DNA from: Methylorubrum extorquens
Lineage (GTDB): Bacteria > Pseudomonadota > Alphaproteobacteria > Rhizobiales > Beijerinckiaceae
Direction: 5' to 3'
Length of the DNA: 64,000 nucleotides
Assembly: GCF_024169925.1 (NCBI RefSeq)
Contig: NZ_JALJXF010000001.1
Coordinates: 1,804,001-1,868,000 of the forward strand
A program made the position numbers and the translations under genes. How positions within the stretch are numbered: the first letter of the stretch is position 1; each line of letters starts with the position of its first letter. The notes under the pieces were generated by a model. It searched no databases. It was not told the DNA's origin and saw nothing but the letters and a program-made list of their open reading frames with translations. Positions 1 through 8,580 of this stretch are shown here, in pieces.

Positions 1-606
1 TCGTACGATCCGAAGCGTGAACTGTTCTTCATGGGCATCAACCACATCTGCATGGATTGGGAGCCCTTCATGCTTCCCTATCGTGCGGGTCAGTTCTTCG
101 TCGGTGCGACGCTGAACATGTATCCGGGCCCGAAGGGCGACCGTCAGAACTACGAAGGTCTCGGCCAGATCAAGGCGTACAACGCGATCACCGGCGACTA
201 TAAGTGGGAGAAGATGGAGCGCTTCGCCGTGTGGGGCGGCACCATGGCCACTGCGGGCGACCTCGTCTTCTACGGCACGCTCGACGGCTACCTGAAGGCG
301 CGTGACTCCGACACGGGTGACCTTCTCTGGAAGTTCAAGATCCCGTCCGGCGCCATCGGCTACCCGATGACCTACACCCACAAGGGCACGCAGTACGTCG
401 CCATCTACTACGGCGTCGGCGGCTGGCCGGGTGTCGGCCTCGTGTTCGACCTCGCCGACCCGACCGCCGGCCTCGGCGCGGTGGGTGCCTTCAAGAAGCT
501 CGCCAACTACACCCAGATGGGTGGCGGCGTGGTGGTGTTCTCGCTCGACGGCAAGGGCCCCTACGACGATCCGAACGTCGGCGAGTGGAAGTCGGCCGCC
601 AAGTAA
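1..606 (+). CDS. mxaF: MxaF, methanol dehydrogenase large (alpha) subunit, C-terminal part
   Basis: Only the last 201 codons are present; the frame is open to the left edge and ends at TAA 604-606. MxaF is the PQQ- and calcium-containing catalytic subunit of periplasmic methanol dehydrogenase, oxidising methanol to formaldehyde and passing electrons to cytochrome cL. The visible part covers the last propeller blades, including the WGGTMAT and GDLLWKF segments, and ends [10 protein letters not shown], as recalled for M. extorquens MxaF. MxaF rather than lanthanide-dependent XoxF is supported by this tail and by mxaJ, mxaG and mxaI directly downstream. The PQQ-contacting and Asp/Glu metal residues lie upstream of the window and cannot be checked. 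Confidence 0.97.
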   Translation, partial: SYDPKRELFFMGINHICMDWEPFMLPYRAGQFFVGATLNMYPGPKGDRQNYEGLGQIKAYNAITGDYKWEKMERFAVWGGTMATAGDLVFYGTLDGYLKARDSDTGDLLWKFKIPSGAIGYPMTYTHKGTQYVAIYYGVGGWPGVGLVFDLADPTAGLGAVGAFKKLANYTQMGGGVVVFSLDGKGPYDDPNVGEWKSAAK

Positions 607-655
607 GGCGACCATCGGACCGAAGGTCCGTGCCGCCTGACGGCGAATGACGACC

Positions 656-685
656 GCCCCTCCCCCCCTCGCCCGGGGGAGGGGC
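656..685 (+). repeat. GC-rich hairpin downstream of mxaF
   Basis: GCCCCTCCCC (656-665) and GGGGAGGGGC (676-685) are perfect inverted arms around a ten-base loop; one more C:G pair at 666/675 extends the stem. It lies 50 bases after the mxaF stop in the 281-base mxaF-mxaJ gap. No T-run follows, so it is not a simple intrinsic terminator. It may be a 3' stabiliser or partial terminator that lets mxaF mRNA exceed the downstream genes. Related hairpins occur elsewhere in the window (2855, 17151, 41620), so it belongs to a dispersed family. Confidence 0.7.
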
Positions 686-887
686 TGGGTTGAGGGAGCG
701 CTGGCCTCTCGCGGGCTCCGCGATCGGTCGGCGCTCCCCGCCCCTCTTCGCAGGACGGTGCCGGGCCGGCAGAGGGCCGCCCATCCTGTTCTGCACGGGA
801 GATGCGCGATGCGAGGATGGACGAAACAGGTCCGCGCCGAGAGACCCCGCGCCAAGACTCGATAAGAATAATCCAGAGGAAACGAAG

Positions 888-1766
888 ATGTCGCTCGTGA
901 ACGGACGCCGCCGGGCCGTCGCCTCGGCCGTCGCCCTCGCTGCCTTGACCGGTCTGTGCGCGCCCGTCCTGGCGCAGGATTCGAAGGCCGCCGAGACCGC
1001 GAAACCCGATGCCGGGACCTTGCGCGTCTGCGCTGCCGAGCAGCCGCCGCTCTCGATCAAGGACGGCTCGGGCCTCGAGAACCGCATCGCCACCGCCGTC
1101 GCCGAGGCGATGGGCCGCAAAGCCCAGTTCGTGTGGCTCGGCAAGCCGGCGATCTACCTCGTGCGCGACGGGCTGGAGAAGAAGACCTGCGACGTGGTGA
1201 TCGGGCTCGATGCCGACGACCCGCGTGTGTTGGCCAGCAAGCCCTATTACCGCTCGGGCTACGTCTTCCTCACCCGCGCCGACAAGGATCTCGACATCAA
1301 GTCCTGGTCCGATCCGCGGCTGAAGGAAGTGAGCCACATGGTGGTCGGCTTCGGCACGCCCGGCGAGGCGATGCTCAAGGATATCGGCCGCTACGAAGAG
1401 GATATGGCCTACCTCTACTCGCTGGTGAATTTCCGCGCGCCGCGCAACCAGTACACCCAGATCGATCCGGGCCGGATGGTGAGCGAGGTGGCCACCGGCA
1501 AGGCCGAGGTTGGCGTGGCCTTCGGGCCCGACGTCGCCCGCTACGTGCGCGACTCCTCGACCAAGCTGCGCATGACCCCGGTGCCCGACGACACTGCGCG
1601 CAGCGACGGCCAGAAGATGCCGCAGAGCTTCGACCAGTCGATGGGCGTGCGCAAGGACGACACCGCCCTGAAGGCGGAGATCGACGCCGCCCTGGAAAAG
1701 GCCAAGCCGAAGATCGAGGCGATCCTGAAAGAGGAGGGCGTCCCCGTGCTGCCCGTCTCGAACTGA
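888..1766 (+). CDS. mxaJ: MxaJ, periplasmic methanol oxidation accessory protein
   Basis: 292 residues. The ATG at 888 is preceded by AGAGGAA at 875-881, whereas the frame open further upstream has no comparable site. A Sec signal peptide covers roughly residues 1-26, ending APVLA before QDSK. The mature protein has the fold signature of periplasmic solute-binding proteins (LRVCAAEQPPLSIKDGSG near its start, then GLEKKTCDVVIGLDADD). In methylotrophs MxaJ is needed for correct maturation of the MxaF/MxaI enzyme and can co-purify with it; its ligand is not established. The position between mxaF and mxaG is canonical. Confidence 0.95.
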   Translation: MSLVNGRRRAVASAVALAALTGLCAPVLAQDSKAAETAKPDAGTLRVCAAEQPPLSIKDGSGLENRIATAVAEAMGRKAQFVWLGKPAIYLVRDGLEKKTCDVVIGLDADDPRVLASKPYYRSGYVFLTRADKDLDIKSWSDPRLKEVSHMVVGFGTPGEAMLKDIGRYEEDMAYLYSLVNFRAPRNQYTQIDPGRMVSEVATGKAEVGVAFGPDVARYVRDSSTKLRMTPVPDDTARSDGQKMPQSFDQSMGVRKDDTALKAEIDAALEKAKPKIEAILKEEGVPVLPVSN

Positions 1767-1810
1767 TCCGTCGAACGATCCCGATTGCGATGAGGACCAA
1801 GAACAAGACG

Positions 1811-2404
1811 ATGATGAACCGGACAAAGATCGGTGCCGCCCTCCTCGGCCTCGCGCTCGTCGGCGGCTCTCTGCCGGCCCTGGCGCAGCCCCAGGCCGGA
1901 CCGCAGACGGGCGTGACCTTCCGCAACACCGTGACCGGCGAGGCGCTCGACGTCACGCAGGGCAAGGAAGGCGGCCGCGACACGCCCGCCGTGAAGAAGT
2001 TCCTCGAGACCGGCGAGAACAGCTACATCGACGACAAGTCCTGCCTGCGGAACGGCGAGAGCTTGTTCGCGACTTCGTGCTCGGGCTGCCACGGCCACCT
2101 CGCCGAGGGTAAGCTCGGACCGGGGCTGAACGACAATTACTGGACCTACCCGTCCAACACGACGGATGTGGGCCTGTTCGCCACGATCTTCGGCGGCGCC
2201 AACGGCATGATGGGCCCGCACAACGAGAATCTGACGCCCGACGAGATGCTGCAGACCATCGCCTGGATTCGTCACCTCTATACGGGGCCGAAGCAGGACG
2301 CCGTGTGGCTGAACGACGAGCAGAAGAAGGTCTACACGCCCTACAAGCAGGGCGAAGTCATCCCGAAGGACGCCAAGGGCCAGTGCAAGCCGCTGGAGGA
2401 GTGA
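1811..2404 (+). CDS. mxaG: MxaG, cytochrome cL, electron acceptor of methanol dehydrogenase
   Basis: 197 residues from ATG 1811; ATG 1814 or ATG 1790 in the same frame cannot be excluded because no clear ribosome site decides. Residues 1-25 are a signal peptide (GSLPALA, then QPQAG). The single c-type haem motif is C90-S-G-C93-H94, which falls at mature positions 65, 68 and 69. A methionine-rich stretch (GGANGMMGPHNE) is a candidate for the sixth haem ligand. Cytochrome cL is the specific periplasmic acceptor for MDH and passes electrons to a class I cytochrome c and then the oxidase. It lies 44 bases after mxaJ. Confidence 0.96.
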   Translation: MMNRTKIGAALLGLALVGGSLPALAQPQAGPQTGVTFRNTVTGEALDVTQGKEGGRDTPAVKKFLETGENSYIDDKSCLRNGESLFATSCSGCHGHLAEGKLGPGLNDNYWTYPSNTTDVGLFATIFGGANGMMGPHNENLTPDEMLQTIAWIRHLYTGPKQDAVWLNDEQKKVYTPYKQGEVIPKDAKGQCKPLEE

Positions 2405-2553
2405 TCCTTTCGGGTTTCGGGCCGGCTCGAACCGGCGCGATCGAGGGGGCGGGCCGTGGGATCGCATCGCCGCTCGCGGCGAGATCCCCGGACGATCAAG
2501 CCCCAAGAAGAGCAGGCTCAGTCAAGAGCAAGTCTCACAAAGTGGAGGAAACC

Positions 2554-2844
2554 ATGAAGACCACTCTCATCGCCGCCGCGGCCATCGCCCTGTCCGGCCT
2601 CGCCGCCCCGGCGCTCGCCTATGACGGCACCAAGTGCAAGGCCGCGGGCAATTGCTGGGAGCCGAAGCCCGGCTTCCCCGAGAAGATCGCCGGCTCCAAG
2701 TACGATCCCAAGCACGATCCCAAGGAGCTGAACAAGCAGGCCGATTCCATCAAGCAGATGGAAGAGCGCAACAAGAAGCGCGTCGAGAACTTCAAGAAGA
2801 CCGGCAAGTTCGAGTACGACGTCAGCAAGATCGCGGCAAACTGA
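2554..2844 (+). CDS. mxaI: MxaI, methanol dehydrogenase small (beta) subunit
   Basis: 96 residues. ATG 2554 follows a strong GGAGGAA site (2544-2550). Residues 1-22 are a signal peptide ending APALA; the mature chain is 74 residues, beginning YDGTKCKAAGNCWEPK and very rich in lysine, as in known beta subunits. Two cysteines in the first mature segment fit the disulphide of this family. MxaI wraps around MxaF in the alpha2beta2 enzyme and has no catalytic residues of its own. The 149-base gap upstream and a GC hairpin just downstream set it off from its neighbours. Confidence 0.97.
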   Translation: MKTTLIAAAAIALSGLAAPALAYDGTKCKAAGNCWEPKPGFPEKIAGSKYDPKHDPKELNKQADSIKQMEERNKKRVENFKKTGKFEYDVSKIAAN

Positions 2845-2854
2845 GCCGTTTTGT

Positions 2855-2876
2855 CCCCTCCCCTCGCGGGGAGGGG
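2855..2876 (+). repeat. GC-rich hairpin downstream of mxaI
   Basis: CCCCTCCCC (2855-2863) and GGGGAGGGG (2868-2876) form a perfect nine-base stem with a four-base loop, eleven bases after the mxaI stop. No T-tract follows. It resembles the hairpin after mxaF, so each of the two structural dehydrogenase genes has such an element directly 3'. It is likely an mRNA 3'-end stabiliser or attenuator from a dispersed repeat family. Confidence 0.7.
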
Positions 2877-3021
2877 TTCGGGGCGGGGGTGGTCCAGGAG
2901 GCACCGCCCGGCGCCCCATCCGGACAGGCCCTGCCCCGATCCGTCTCCAAAACGGAGCGGAGGTGGCGGCGGCCCATGGCGCCTGGGGCGCCCAAGACGG
3001 CAAACAAAGGCCAACCGCCGA

Positions 3022-4053
3022 ATGAACACCTTGCGCCCCGGCGACGCCATGCTCACCGACTGGCGGGATTCCGCCGCGCGCTTCGAGCGCGAGATCGGCA
3101 AGGCCGTCGTCGGCCAGGAACGGGCGATCCGCCTCCTGACGATCGCGATCTTCGCCCGCGGCCATGTCATGCTCGAAGGCGATGTCGGCGTCGGCAAGAC
3201 CACGCTGCTGCGCGCGGTCGCCCGCGGCCTCGGCGGCGCCTACGAGCGCGTCGAGGGCACCGTCGACATGATGCCGACGGATCTGATCTATCACACCTAT
3301 CTCGGCGAGGACGGCCGCCCGCGGGTCGAGCCCGGCCCGGTGCTGCGGCGGGCCGAAGACCTCTCGGTGTTCTTCTTCAACGAAATCAACCGCGCCCGGC
3401 CCCAGGTTCACGCACTGCTGCTGCGCATCATGGCCGAGCGCAGCGTCACCGCCTTCAACCGAGAATACCGCTTCCCCAACCTTCAGGTCTTCGCCGACCG
3501 CAACCGGGTTGAGCGCGAGGAGACCTTCGAGCTTCCGGCCGCCGCCCGCGACCGCTTCCTCATGGAGATCGGCATGGAGGCGCCGCGCGACGCGCAGGCC
3601 CGCCGCGACCTCGTGTTCGATCCCCGCTTCCACGACACCGACCGGCTCACCGAAGAGGTCGCGGCCGGCGTGCTCGATTTCGAGCGCATCGGCACCATCG
3701 CCAGCGCGATCCAGCACGCGATCTCGGCCGAGCCGGCGATCGAGGCCTACGTCGTCGGCCTGTGGGAGGCGCTGGTGCGTCCCGGCCCCGCCGGCATCCG
3801 CCTGCCCGGCATCGACATGGACCGCCTCATCCAGGGCGGCGCCTCGCCCCGCGGCGTCGCCTTCCTCGTGCGCGCCGCCCGCGTCCGCGCCTGGCTGGAG
3901 GGCCGGGACTGGCTGGTGCCGGAGGATATCCGCGCCGTCTTCCCCGAGGTGATGGCCCACCGCGTCTTCCTCGAACCCGTCTACGAGATGCGGCGCGCGC
4001 AGATCGTGCCCGACCTCATCCGCGCCGTGTTCGAGACGGTGCCCGCCCCGTGA
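3022..4053 (+). CDS. mxaR: MxaR, MoxR-family AAA+ ATPase
   Basis: 343 residues from ATG 3022; ATG 3049 (residue 10) is an alternative. AAA+ ATPase of the MoxR family: Walker A GDVGVGKTT at residues 53-61 and a Walker B segment FFFNEIN at 117-123, followed by RARPQVHALLLR. The Walker B acidic pair is Asn-Glu instead of the usual Asp-Glu. MoxR ATPases act as chaperones for metal or cofactor insertion together with VWA-domain partners. MxaS, MxaC and MxaL downstream carry VWA/MIDAS-type motifs, so MxaR probably drives activation of methanol dehydrogenase. The stop overlaps the mxaS start by four bases. Confidence 0.93.
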   Translation: MNTLRPGDAMLTDWRDSAARFEREIGKAVVGQERAIRLLTIAIFARGHVMLEGDVGVGKTTLLRAVARGLGGAYERVEGTVDMMPTDLIYHTYLGEDGRPRVEPGPVLRRAEDLSVFFFNEINRARPQVHALLLRIMAERSVTAFNREYRFPNLQVFADRNRVEREETFELPAAARDRFLMEIGMEAPRDAQARRDLVFDPRFHDTDRLTEEVAAGVLDFERIGTIASAIQHAISAEPAIEAYVVGLWEALVRPGPAGIRLPGIDMDRLIQGGASPRGVAFLVRAARVRAWLEGRDWLVPEDIRAVFPEVMAHRVFLEPVYEMRRAQIVPDLIRAVFETVPAP

Positions 4054-4919
4054 GCGGCCCGGAGGACGGGGTCAACGATGGGGCCGACATCATCTATCTG
4101 CCGCGCTGGCGACCCGGCGGACACCGAGTCGGCGCCCATCGCGGGCGCGATGCCGGCGGCCTCGGCACGTTCCGCGATCAGGTCAGTTTCGCGCGCCTGC
4201 CGGATGCCCGGCGCATCGACCTGCGCGCGTCGCTCCGCGACCCGTTCGAGGGCGTGTTCGTGCGCCGCTTCGAGGCGCGCAGCCCGGTCGAGACTTACGC
4301 GCTGGTCGACCTCTCCGCCTCCATGCGCTTCCGCGGCCGGGCCGACCGGCGCGAACTGGCGCAAACCTTCTGCGCCACGCTCGCCCGCTCAGCAACGCGG
4401 ATCGGCGACGGCTTCGGCGTGATCGCCTGCGACGACACCCTGCGCGACGACCTCACTCTGCCCGCGACCCGACACCGCGCCGCCGCCCAGGCCGCCGCCG
4501 CGCGCCTGCGCGAGGCGACCTGCGATGGGCACGGCGCCGAAGGCCTGCTGGAGGCCGCGCGCCGCCTCGCCGGGCGCCCGAAGCTGATCTTCCTCGTCTC
4601 CGATTTCCGCTGGCCCGAGGGGCTGATCGAAGGGGTGTTCTCGGCGCTGGCACTGCACGACGTGACCCCGGTGCTGCTTGCCGATTCCGCCGAGGCCGAA
4701 GACCTGCCGGCCTGGGGCCTCGTGGAACTCGACGACCTGGAGGGCGCTGGGCGACGCCTCGTGTTCCTGCGCCCATCCCTGCGCCGCCGCTGGATCGCCC
4801 GCGAGGCCGAGCGCGTCGAACGCTTGCGCCGGATCTGCGCTCCCTTCGCCCGTCCGCCCTTCCGGCTCGCCGACCGCTTCGACGCCGAGGCGCTGAGCCG
4901 CCACCTGATGACGACGTGA
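4050..4919 (+). CDS. mxaS: MxaS, DUF58 family protein
   Basis: 289 residues. GTG start at 4050 overlaps the mxaR stop (GTGA), and no other plausible start precedes the conserved region. It is a cytosolic DUF58 protein with a VWA-like fold: residues 87-91 are D-L-S-A-S, a MIDAS-type metal site. There is no signal peptide or membrane segment. DUF58 proteins are regular partners of MoxR ATPases, and MxaS presumably links MxaR to the membrane-bound MxaA, MxaC and MxaL. It overlaps mxaA by four bases. Its exact molecular role is not established. Confidence 0.92.
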   Translation: MSGPEDGVNDGADIIYLPRWRPGGHRVGAHRGRDAGGLGTFRDQVSFARLPDARRIDLRASLRDPFEGVFVRRFEARSPVETYALVDLSASMRFRGRADRRELAQTFCATLARSATRIGDGFGVIACDDTLRDDLTLPATRHRAAAQAAAARLREATCDGHGAEGLLEAARRLAGRPKLIFLVSDFRWPEGLIEGVFSALALHDVTPVLLADSAEAEDLPAWGLVELDDLEGAGRRLVFLRPSLRRRWIAREAERVERLRRICAPFARPPFRLADRFDAEALSRHLMTT

Positions 4920-5848
4920 GAGCGATGCGCGCGCTTCCCCTCGCCATCCTCCTCGCGCTGGTGTCGCTGCCGGCCGCCGCCCAGGTGCGCAGCGTCGAGC
5001 TGCGCACGCCCCGCGCTTTCGGCTATTTCCAGGGCGACCTCGTGCAGGTCCAGGCTGAGATCCGCACCGATCCCGGCTTCACTCTGCAGCGCCCGTCGTT
5101 GCCCAAGCCCGGCCCGGTCACCTACTGGCTCGACCTGCGCGACGTGCGCACGGAGGAAAGCCGGGCTGCCGACGGCGCGCATGTGATCCGGCTGCGCCTG
5201 ACCTATCAGGACTTCTACGTCGCGCTCGATGCCCGCACCCTCGACGTGCCGGGCTTCCCCGTCACCGTCGAGAGCGCCGGCACGAACGGATCGACCACGG
5301 CGGTGGCGCAGGTGCCCACCTGGAAGATCGGCGTCTCGCCCCTGCGCGAGGTGCAGCCCGAGCGGCGCGACGACCCGGCCGAGTACCTGCGGCCCGACGG
5401 GCGCGCCCCGCGCCTCGATCCGCAGCCGACGCTGGCCTCCGCCGCCGGCTTCCTGGCGCTCGCCGTCCTGGCGCTGGGGCTGCTCGCCTATGACCGGGCG
5501 TGGTGGATTTTTGGGACCCGCCGCGGTCGGCCCTTCGCGCAGGCGCTGAAAGCACTCGGCCGGGCGAAGCGGCAGTCGCAGGGGGAAGCCCTTTACCGCG
5601 AGGCGCTGCTCGCCCTGCATCGCGGCCTCGACGCGACCGACGGACGCCGAGTGCTCGCCGACGACCTGCCCGACTTCCTCGGCCGCCATCCCGCCTTCCG
5701 GGGACAGGCGAGCGGCCTCCAAAAGTTCTTCTCGGCCTCGCGGCTGGCCTTCTTCGGCCGGGACACCGCCGGGGCCGGGACGACGCTGCCCCTGCCCGAA
5801 GCCGAGGCGCTGCTGCGCCGGCTCGGCGCGGTCGAGCGGAGCGCGTGA
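4916..5848 (+). CDS. mxaA: MxaA, methanol dehydrogenase assembly (calcium insertion) protein
   Basis: 310 residues from GTG 4916, which overlaps the mxaS stop as GTGA; ATG 4925 would give 307 residues. The N-terminus is a signal sequence (RALPLAILLALVSLPAAAQ), followed by a periplasmic domain and one membrane segment in the second half (ASAAGFLALAVLALGLLAY), leaving a basic cytosolic tail. In M. extorquens mxaA, mxaK and mxaL mutants make inactive MDH lacking calcium, so the protein is assigned to Ca insertion. No enzymatic motif is seen. Confidence 0.92.
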   Translation: MRAMRALPLAILLALVSLPAAAQVRSVELRTPRAFGYFQGDLVQVQAEIRTDPGFTLQRPSLPKPGPVTYWLDLRDVRTEESRAADGAHVIRLRLTYQDFYVALDARTLDVPGFPVTVESAGTNGSTTAVAQVPTWKIGVSPLREVQPERRDDPAEYLRPDGRAPRLDPQPTLASAAGFLALAVLALGLLAYDRAWWIFGTRRGRPFAQALKALGRAKRQSQGEALYREALLALHRGLDATDGRRVLADDLPDFLGRHPAFRGQASGLQKFFSASRLAFFGRDTAGAGTTLPLPEAEALLRRLGAVERSA

Positions 5849-5852
5849 CCCG

Positions 5853-6935
5853 GTGACGGCGCTCCTCCCCGCACTCGGCGTGGCCACGCCCTGGCTGCTG
5901 TGGCTCCTGCCGCTGGCGCTGCTGCCGCTGCTCCTGTCCGTCACCCGGCGCAGCGCGGTTTCGTCGGTCGCGGCGGCCCCCGAGGACCCGCTCTCCTCCG
6001 GCCTGCGGATCGCCCTGACCGCCGCCGGCATGCTGGCGGTCGGCGGCCTCGTCCTGGCGCTGGCCGGGCCGTACCGCGCGGGCGAACGCGTGACCCGCAC
6101 CGGCATCGGCGCCCAGATCTCGATGCTGATCGACCGCTCGGGCAGCATGAACGAGACCTTTGCCGGCCGGCAGCCCTCGGGAGCGGAGGAATCGAAGGCC
6201 GCCGCCTCCCGGCGCATCCTGCGCGACTTCGTCGGCGAGCGCGCCCACGATCAGTTCGCGGTGACCGCCTTCTCGACCGCGCCGATGCTCGTGGTGCCGA
6301 TGACCGACCGGCACGATGCCGTGCGCGCGGCGGTCGCCGCCATCGACCGCCCCGGCCTCGACTACACCAACGTCGCCCGCGGCCTCGGGATGGCACTGTC
6401 GCAGTTCGGGGCGGGTGCCCCGGGGGTGTCGCGCGCCCTGCTGCTGGTCTCGGACGGCGCGGCGGTGATCGATCCGCGCATCCAAGGGCAGTTGCGCGCC
6501 GAGTTCACGAAGGTGCAGCCGAACCTCTACTGGCTGTTCCTGCGTACCAAGGGCTCGCCCTCGATCTATGACAAGCCTGCGGGCGAGGACACGCCGCAGG
6601 CCGCGCCCGAGCGTCATCTCGACCTGTTCTTCAAGAGCCTCGGCGTGCCCTACCGCGCCTTCGAGGCCGAGGGCGCCGACGCGGTGGCGAATGCCGTGCG
6701 CCAGATCGAGGCGCTGGAGCGCGACCCCATCCCCTATACCGAGGAGCGCCCGCGCCGCGACCTCACCGGCTGGGCCTACGCGCTGGCGGCCTTCGGCCTG
6801 CTCCTCCTCGTGCTGGCCAAGCTGGCGGAGACGGATTTTGTCCACGTGTCGGCGCGGGCGCCGTCACGGCGCCCCGCTGATCCGGCTCCCGCCACTGGTG
6901 AGGCGGTCGCCGTCTCGAAAAGGGCCGCCGCATGA
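5853..6935 (+). CDS. mxaC: MxaC, membrane-anchored VWA-domain protein
   Basis: 360 residues, GTG start at 5853, four bases after the mxaA stop. Two hydrophobic segments (about residues 13-30 and 52-72) and one near the C-terminus (WAYALAAFGLLLLVLAKL) bracket a VWA domain with the MIDAS motif D94-R-S96-G-S98. This is the layout of BatA-type proteins that work with MoxR ATPases. Membership in the mxaRSACKL block points to assembly or calcium loading of methanol dehydrogenase. The stop overlaps the mxaK start (ATGA). Confidence 0.93.
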   Translation: MTALLPALGVATPWLLWLLPLALLPLLLSVTRRSAVSSVAAAPEDPLSSGLRIALTAAGMLAVGGLVLALAGPYRAGERVTRTGIGAQISMLIDRSGSMNETFAGRQPSGAEESKAAASRRILRDFVGERAHDQFAVTAFSTAPMLVVPMTDRHDAVRAAVAAIDRPGLDYTNVARGLGMALSQFGAGAPGVSRALLLVSDGAAVIDPRIQGQLRAEFTKVQPNLYWLFLRTKGSPSIYDKPAGEDTPQAAPERHLDLFFKSLGVPYRAFEAEGADAVANAVRQIEALERDPIPYTEERPRRDLTGWAYALAAFGLLLLVLAKLAETDFVHVSARAPSRRPADPAPATGEAVAVSKRAAA

Positions 6936-7573
6936 TGCCCTCCGCCCTCTCCCACGCGCATTCCCAATCCCCTTCCCCATCCCTGCGCGCCCGGATCGGT
7001 GCGGGCGCAGCGCAGGGCTGGCGCCTCTTTCGCCCCTACGGGCTCGTGCTGCTGCCGATCCTGCTGCTCGCCGCCGCCGCGGCCCTCGCGCTCACAGCCT
7101 GGCGGGACGCGCGCACCAATGCGGTCATCGCGGAGCTGGAAACGGGGCGCGACATCGCCGTCCCGCCGGACGCCCCCGACGCTCTCCTCGTCGCGCGCAC
7201 GAAATTCCTGGCGTTTCGTGACCGCCTCGGTGAGGCCGAGCCGCTGCTGGAGACCCTCGACCATCGGCGATCCGCCGACGCGGCGGCGCGCGCCCGCTAC
7301 ATCGTCGCCAATGCCCGCATCCGCGAAGCCTTCCGGCTGATCGAGCGCAGCGAACTCGACAAGGCGGGCCCGCAGGTCACGCTCGCACGCCAAGACTACC
7401 GCCGGGCGCTTCAGGCCCGGCCCGACTTCTGGGACGCGAAGTTCAACTTCGATGTCGCCTCGCGCCTGATCCGCGACTTCCCGGAATTCGACCGCAAGTT
7501 CGGCGACGAGCTGAAGGCCGAGCCCAAGCAGATCTGGACCGACATCCCCGGCCAGCCACGAGGCGGGCCATGA
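6932..7573 (+). CDS. mxaK: MxaK, methanol dehydrogenase assembly protein
   Basis: 213 residues, ATG 6932, overlapping mxaC by four bases. One strong membrane segment near residues 30-55 (YGLVLLPILLLAAAAALAL) is followed by a periplasmic, helix-rich domain with TPR-like character (ARARYIVANARIREAF). Calcium insertion into MDH is impaired in mxaK mutants of methylotrophs. Nothing in the sequence identifies a binding site. It is coupled to mxaL by an ATGA overlap. Confidence 0.91.
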   Translation: MMPSALSHAHSQSPSPSLRARIGAGAAQGWRLFRPYGLVLLPILLLAAAAALALTAWRDARTNAVIAELETGRDIAVPPDAPDALLVARTKFLAFRDRLGEAEPLLETLDHRRSADAAARARYIVANARIREAFRLIERSELDKAGPQVTLARQDYRRALQARPDFWDAKFNFDVASRLIRDFPEFDRKFGDELKAEPKQIWTDIPGQPRGGP

Positions 7574-8580
7574 GGAGGCCGGGGGCCAGCGCCTGGGCCG
7601 AGCTTCCGTTCGCCAGAAACCTGCGCGACCGCCGCTTCCAGGCGCTCGCCGCAGCCTTGCTTCTCGCGGTGCTCGCGATCGTCGTGCCGCCGCTGCCGCT
7701 CACCCGCTCGGGCGTGGCGGTGCTGGCGGTGGTCGACATCACCGGCAGTATGAACGTGCGCGACTATACAAGCGATGGGCGCCCGGCGAGCCGGCTCGAC
7801 ACCGCCAAGGCGGCCCTGCGCGCGTTGATCCCCGAACTGCCCTGCGGCTCGCGCCTCGCGCTTGCCCTGTTCACCGAGCGGCGTCCCTTCCTCTTGTTCG
7901 CGCCGATCGAGGTCTGCGCCGATTTCGCGCCGCTCGACGGGGCGATCGCGGCGCTCGACTGGCGCATGGCCTGGGAGGGCGACAGCCGTATCACTTCTGG
8001 TTTGCACCGGGCCATCACCATGGCCGGCGAACTCGACGCCGACCTCCTGTTCATCACCGACGGCCAGGAGACGCCACCGCTGCCGGCCAACGGCATCCCG
8101 CCCTTCGAGGGCAAGCCGGGGGCGGTGCGCGGCTTGATCGTCGGGGCGGGCGGCCACGCGCTGGCGCCGATCCCGAAATTCAACGATCGCGGCCGCGAGA
8201 CCGGCTTCTACGCCGAGACCGACGTGCAGCAGGAGAACCGCTTCGGCCCGCCGCCGGCCGACGCGGAATCGCGCGAGGGCTACAACCCGCGCAATGCCCC
8301 CTTCGGCGGCGCGGCGGCGCGCGGCGAGGAGCATCTTTCCTCCGTGCGCGAGCCGCATCTGAAGGCTTTGGCCGCCCAGACCGGCCTCGCCTACGCCCAT
8401 CTCGACGGGCCGGACCTGCGCGCCCCCCTCCTCGCGGCCGCCACGCCGCGCCCCCTTCCGAGCCGGCTCGACCTCCGCCCCTTCCTCGGTGCGGCGGCTC
8501 TAGCCCTCGTGCTCGCCGTCTTCCTCGCGGGTGCGCGCCGCGCCCGCTTCACACCCTCCACCCCCAGCAGGATGTCATAA
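7570..8580 (+). CDS. mxaL: MxaL, membrane-anchored VWA-domain protein
   Basis: 336 residues, ATG 7570, overlapping mxaK by four bases. A membrane segment at about residues 24-44 is followed by a VWA domain whose MIDAS motif is D56-I-T58-G-S60; a second membrane helix lies close to the C-terminus (LGAAALALVLAVFLAGARR). With MxaC it gives the cluster two BatA/BatB-like proteins. mxaL is one of the genes linked genetically to calcium incorporation. Its TAA stop shares one base with the mxaD ATG. Confidence 0.93.
   Translation: MRRPGASAWAELPFARNLRDRRFQALAAALLLAVLAIVVPPLPLTRSGVAVLAVVDITGSMNVRDYTSDGRPASRLDTAKAALRALIPELPCGSRLALALFTERRPFLLFAPIEVCADFAPLDGAIAALDWRMAWEGDSRITSGLHRAITMAGELDADLLFITDGQETPPLPANGIPPFEGKPGAVRGLIVGAGGHALAPIPKFNDRGRETGFYAETDVQQENRFGPPPADAESREGYNPRNAPFGGAAARGEEHLSSVREPHLKALAAQTGLAYAHLDGPDLRAPLLAAATPRPLPSRLDLRPFLGAAALALVLAVFLAGARRARFTPSTPSRMS

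Noticed and set aside
1..606. Lanthanide-dependent XoxF instead of MxaF
   Set aside because: The tail sequence and the adjoining mxaJ, mxaG and mxaI genes fit MxaF; xoxF clusters lack mxaI.
656..685. Intrinsic terminator after mxaF
   Set aside because: The stem is strong but no T-run follows, and downstream genes belong to the same functional cluster.
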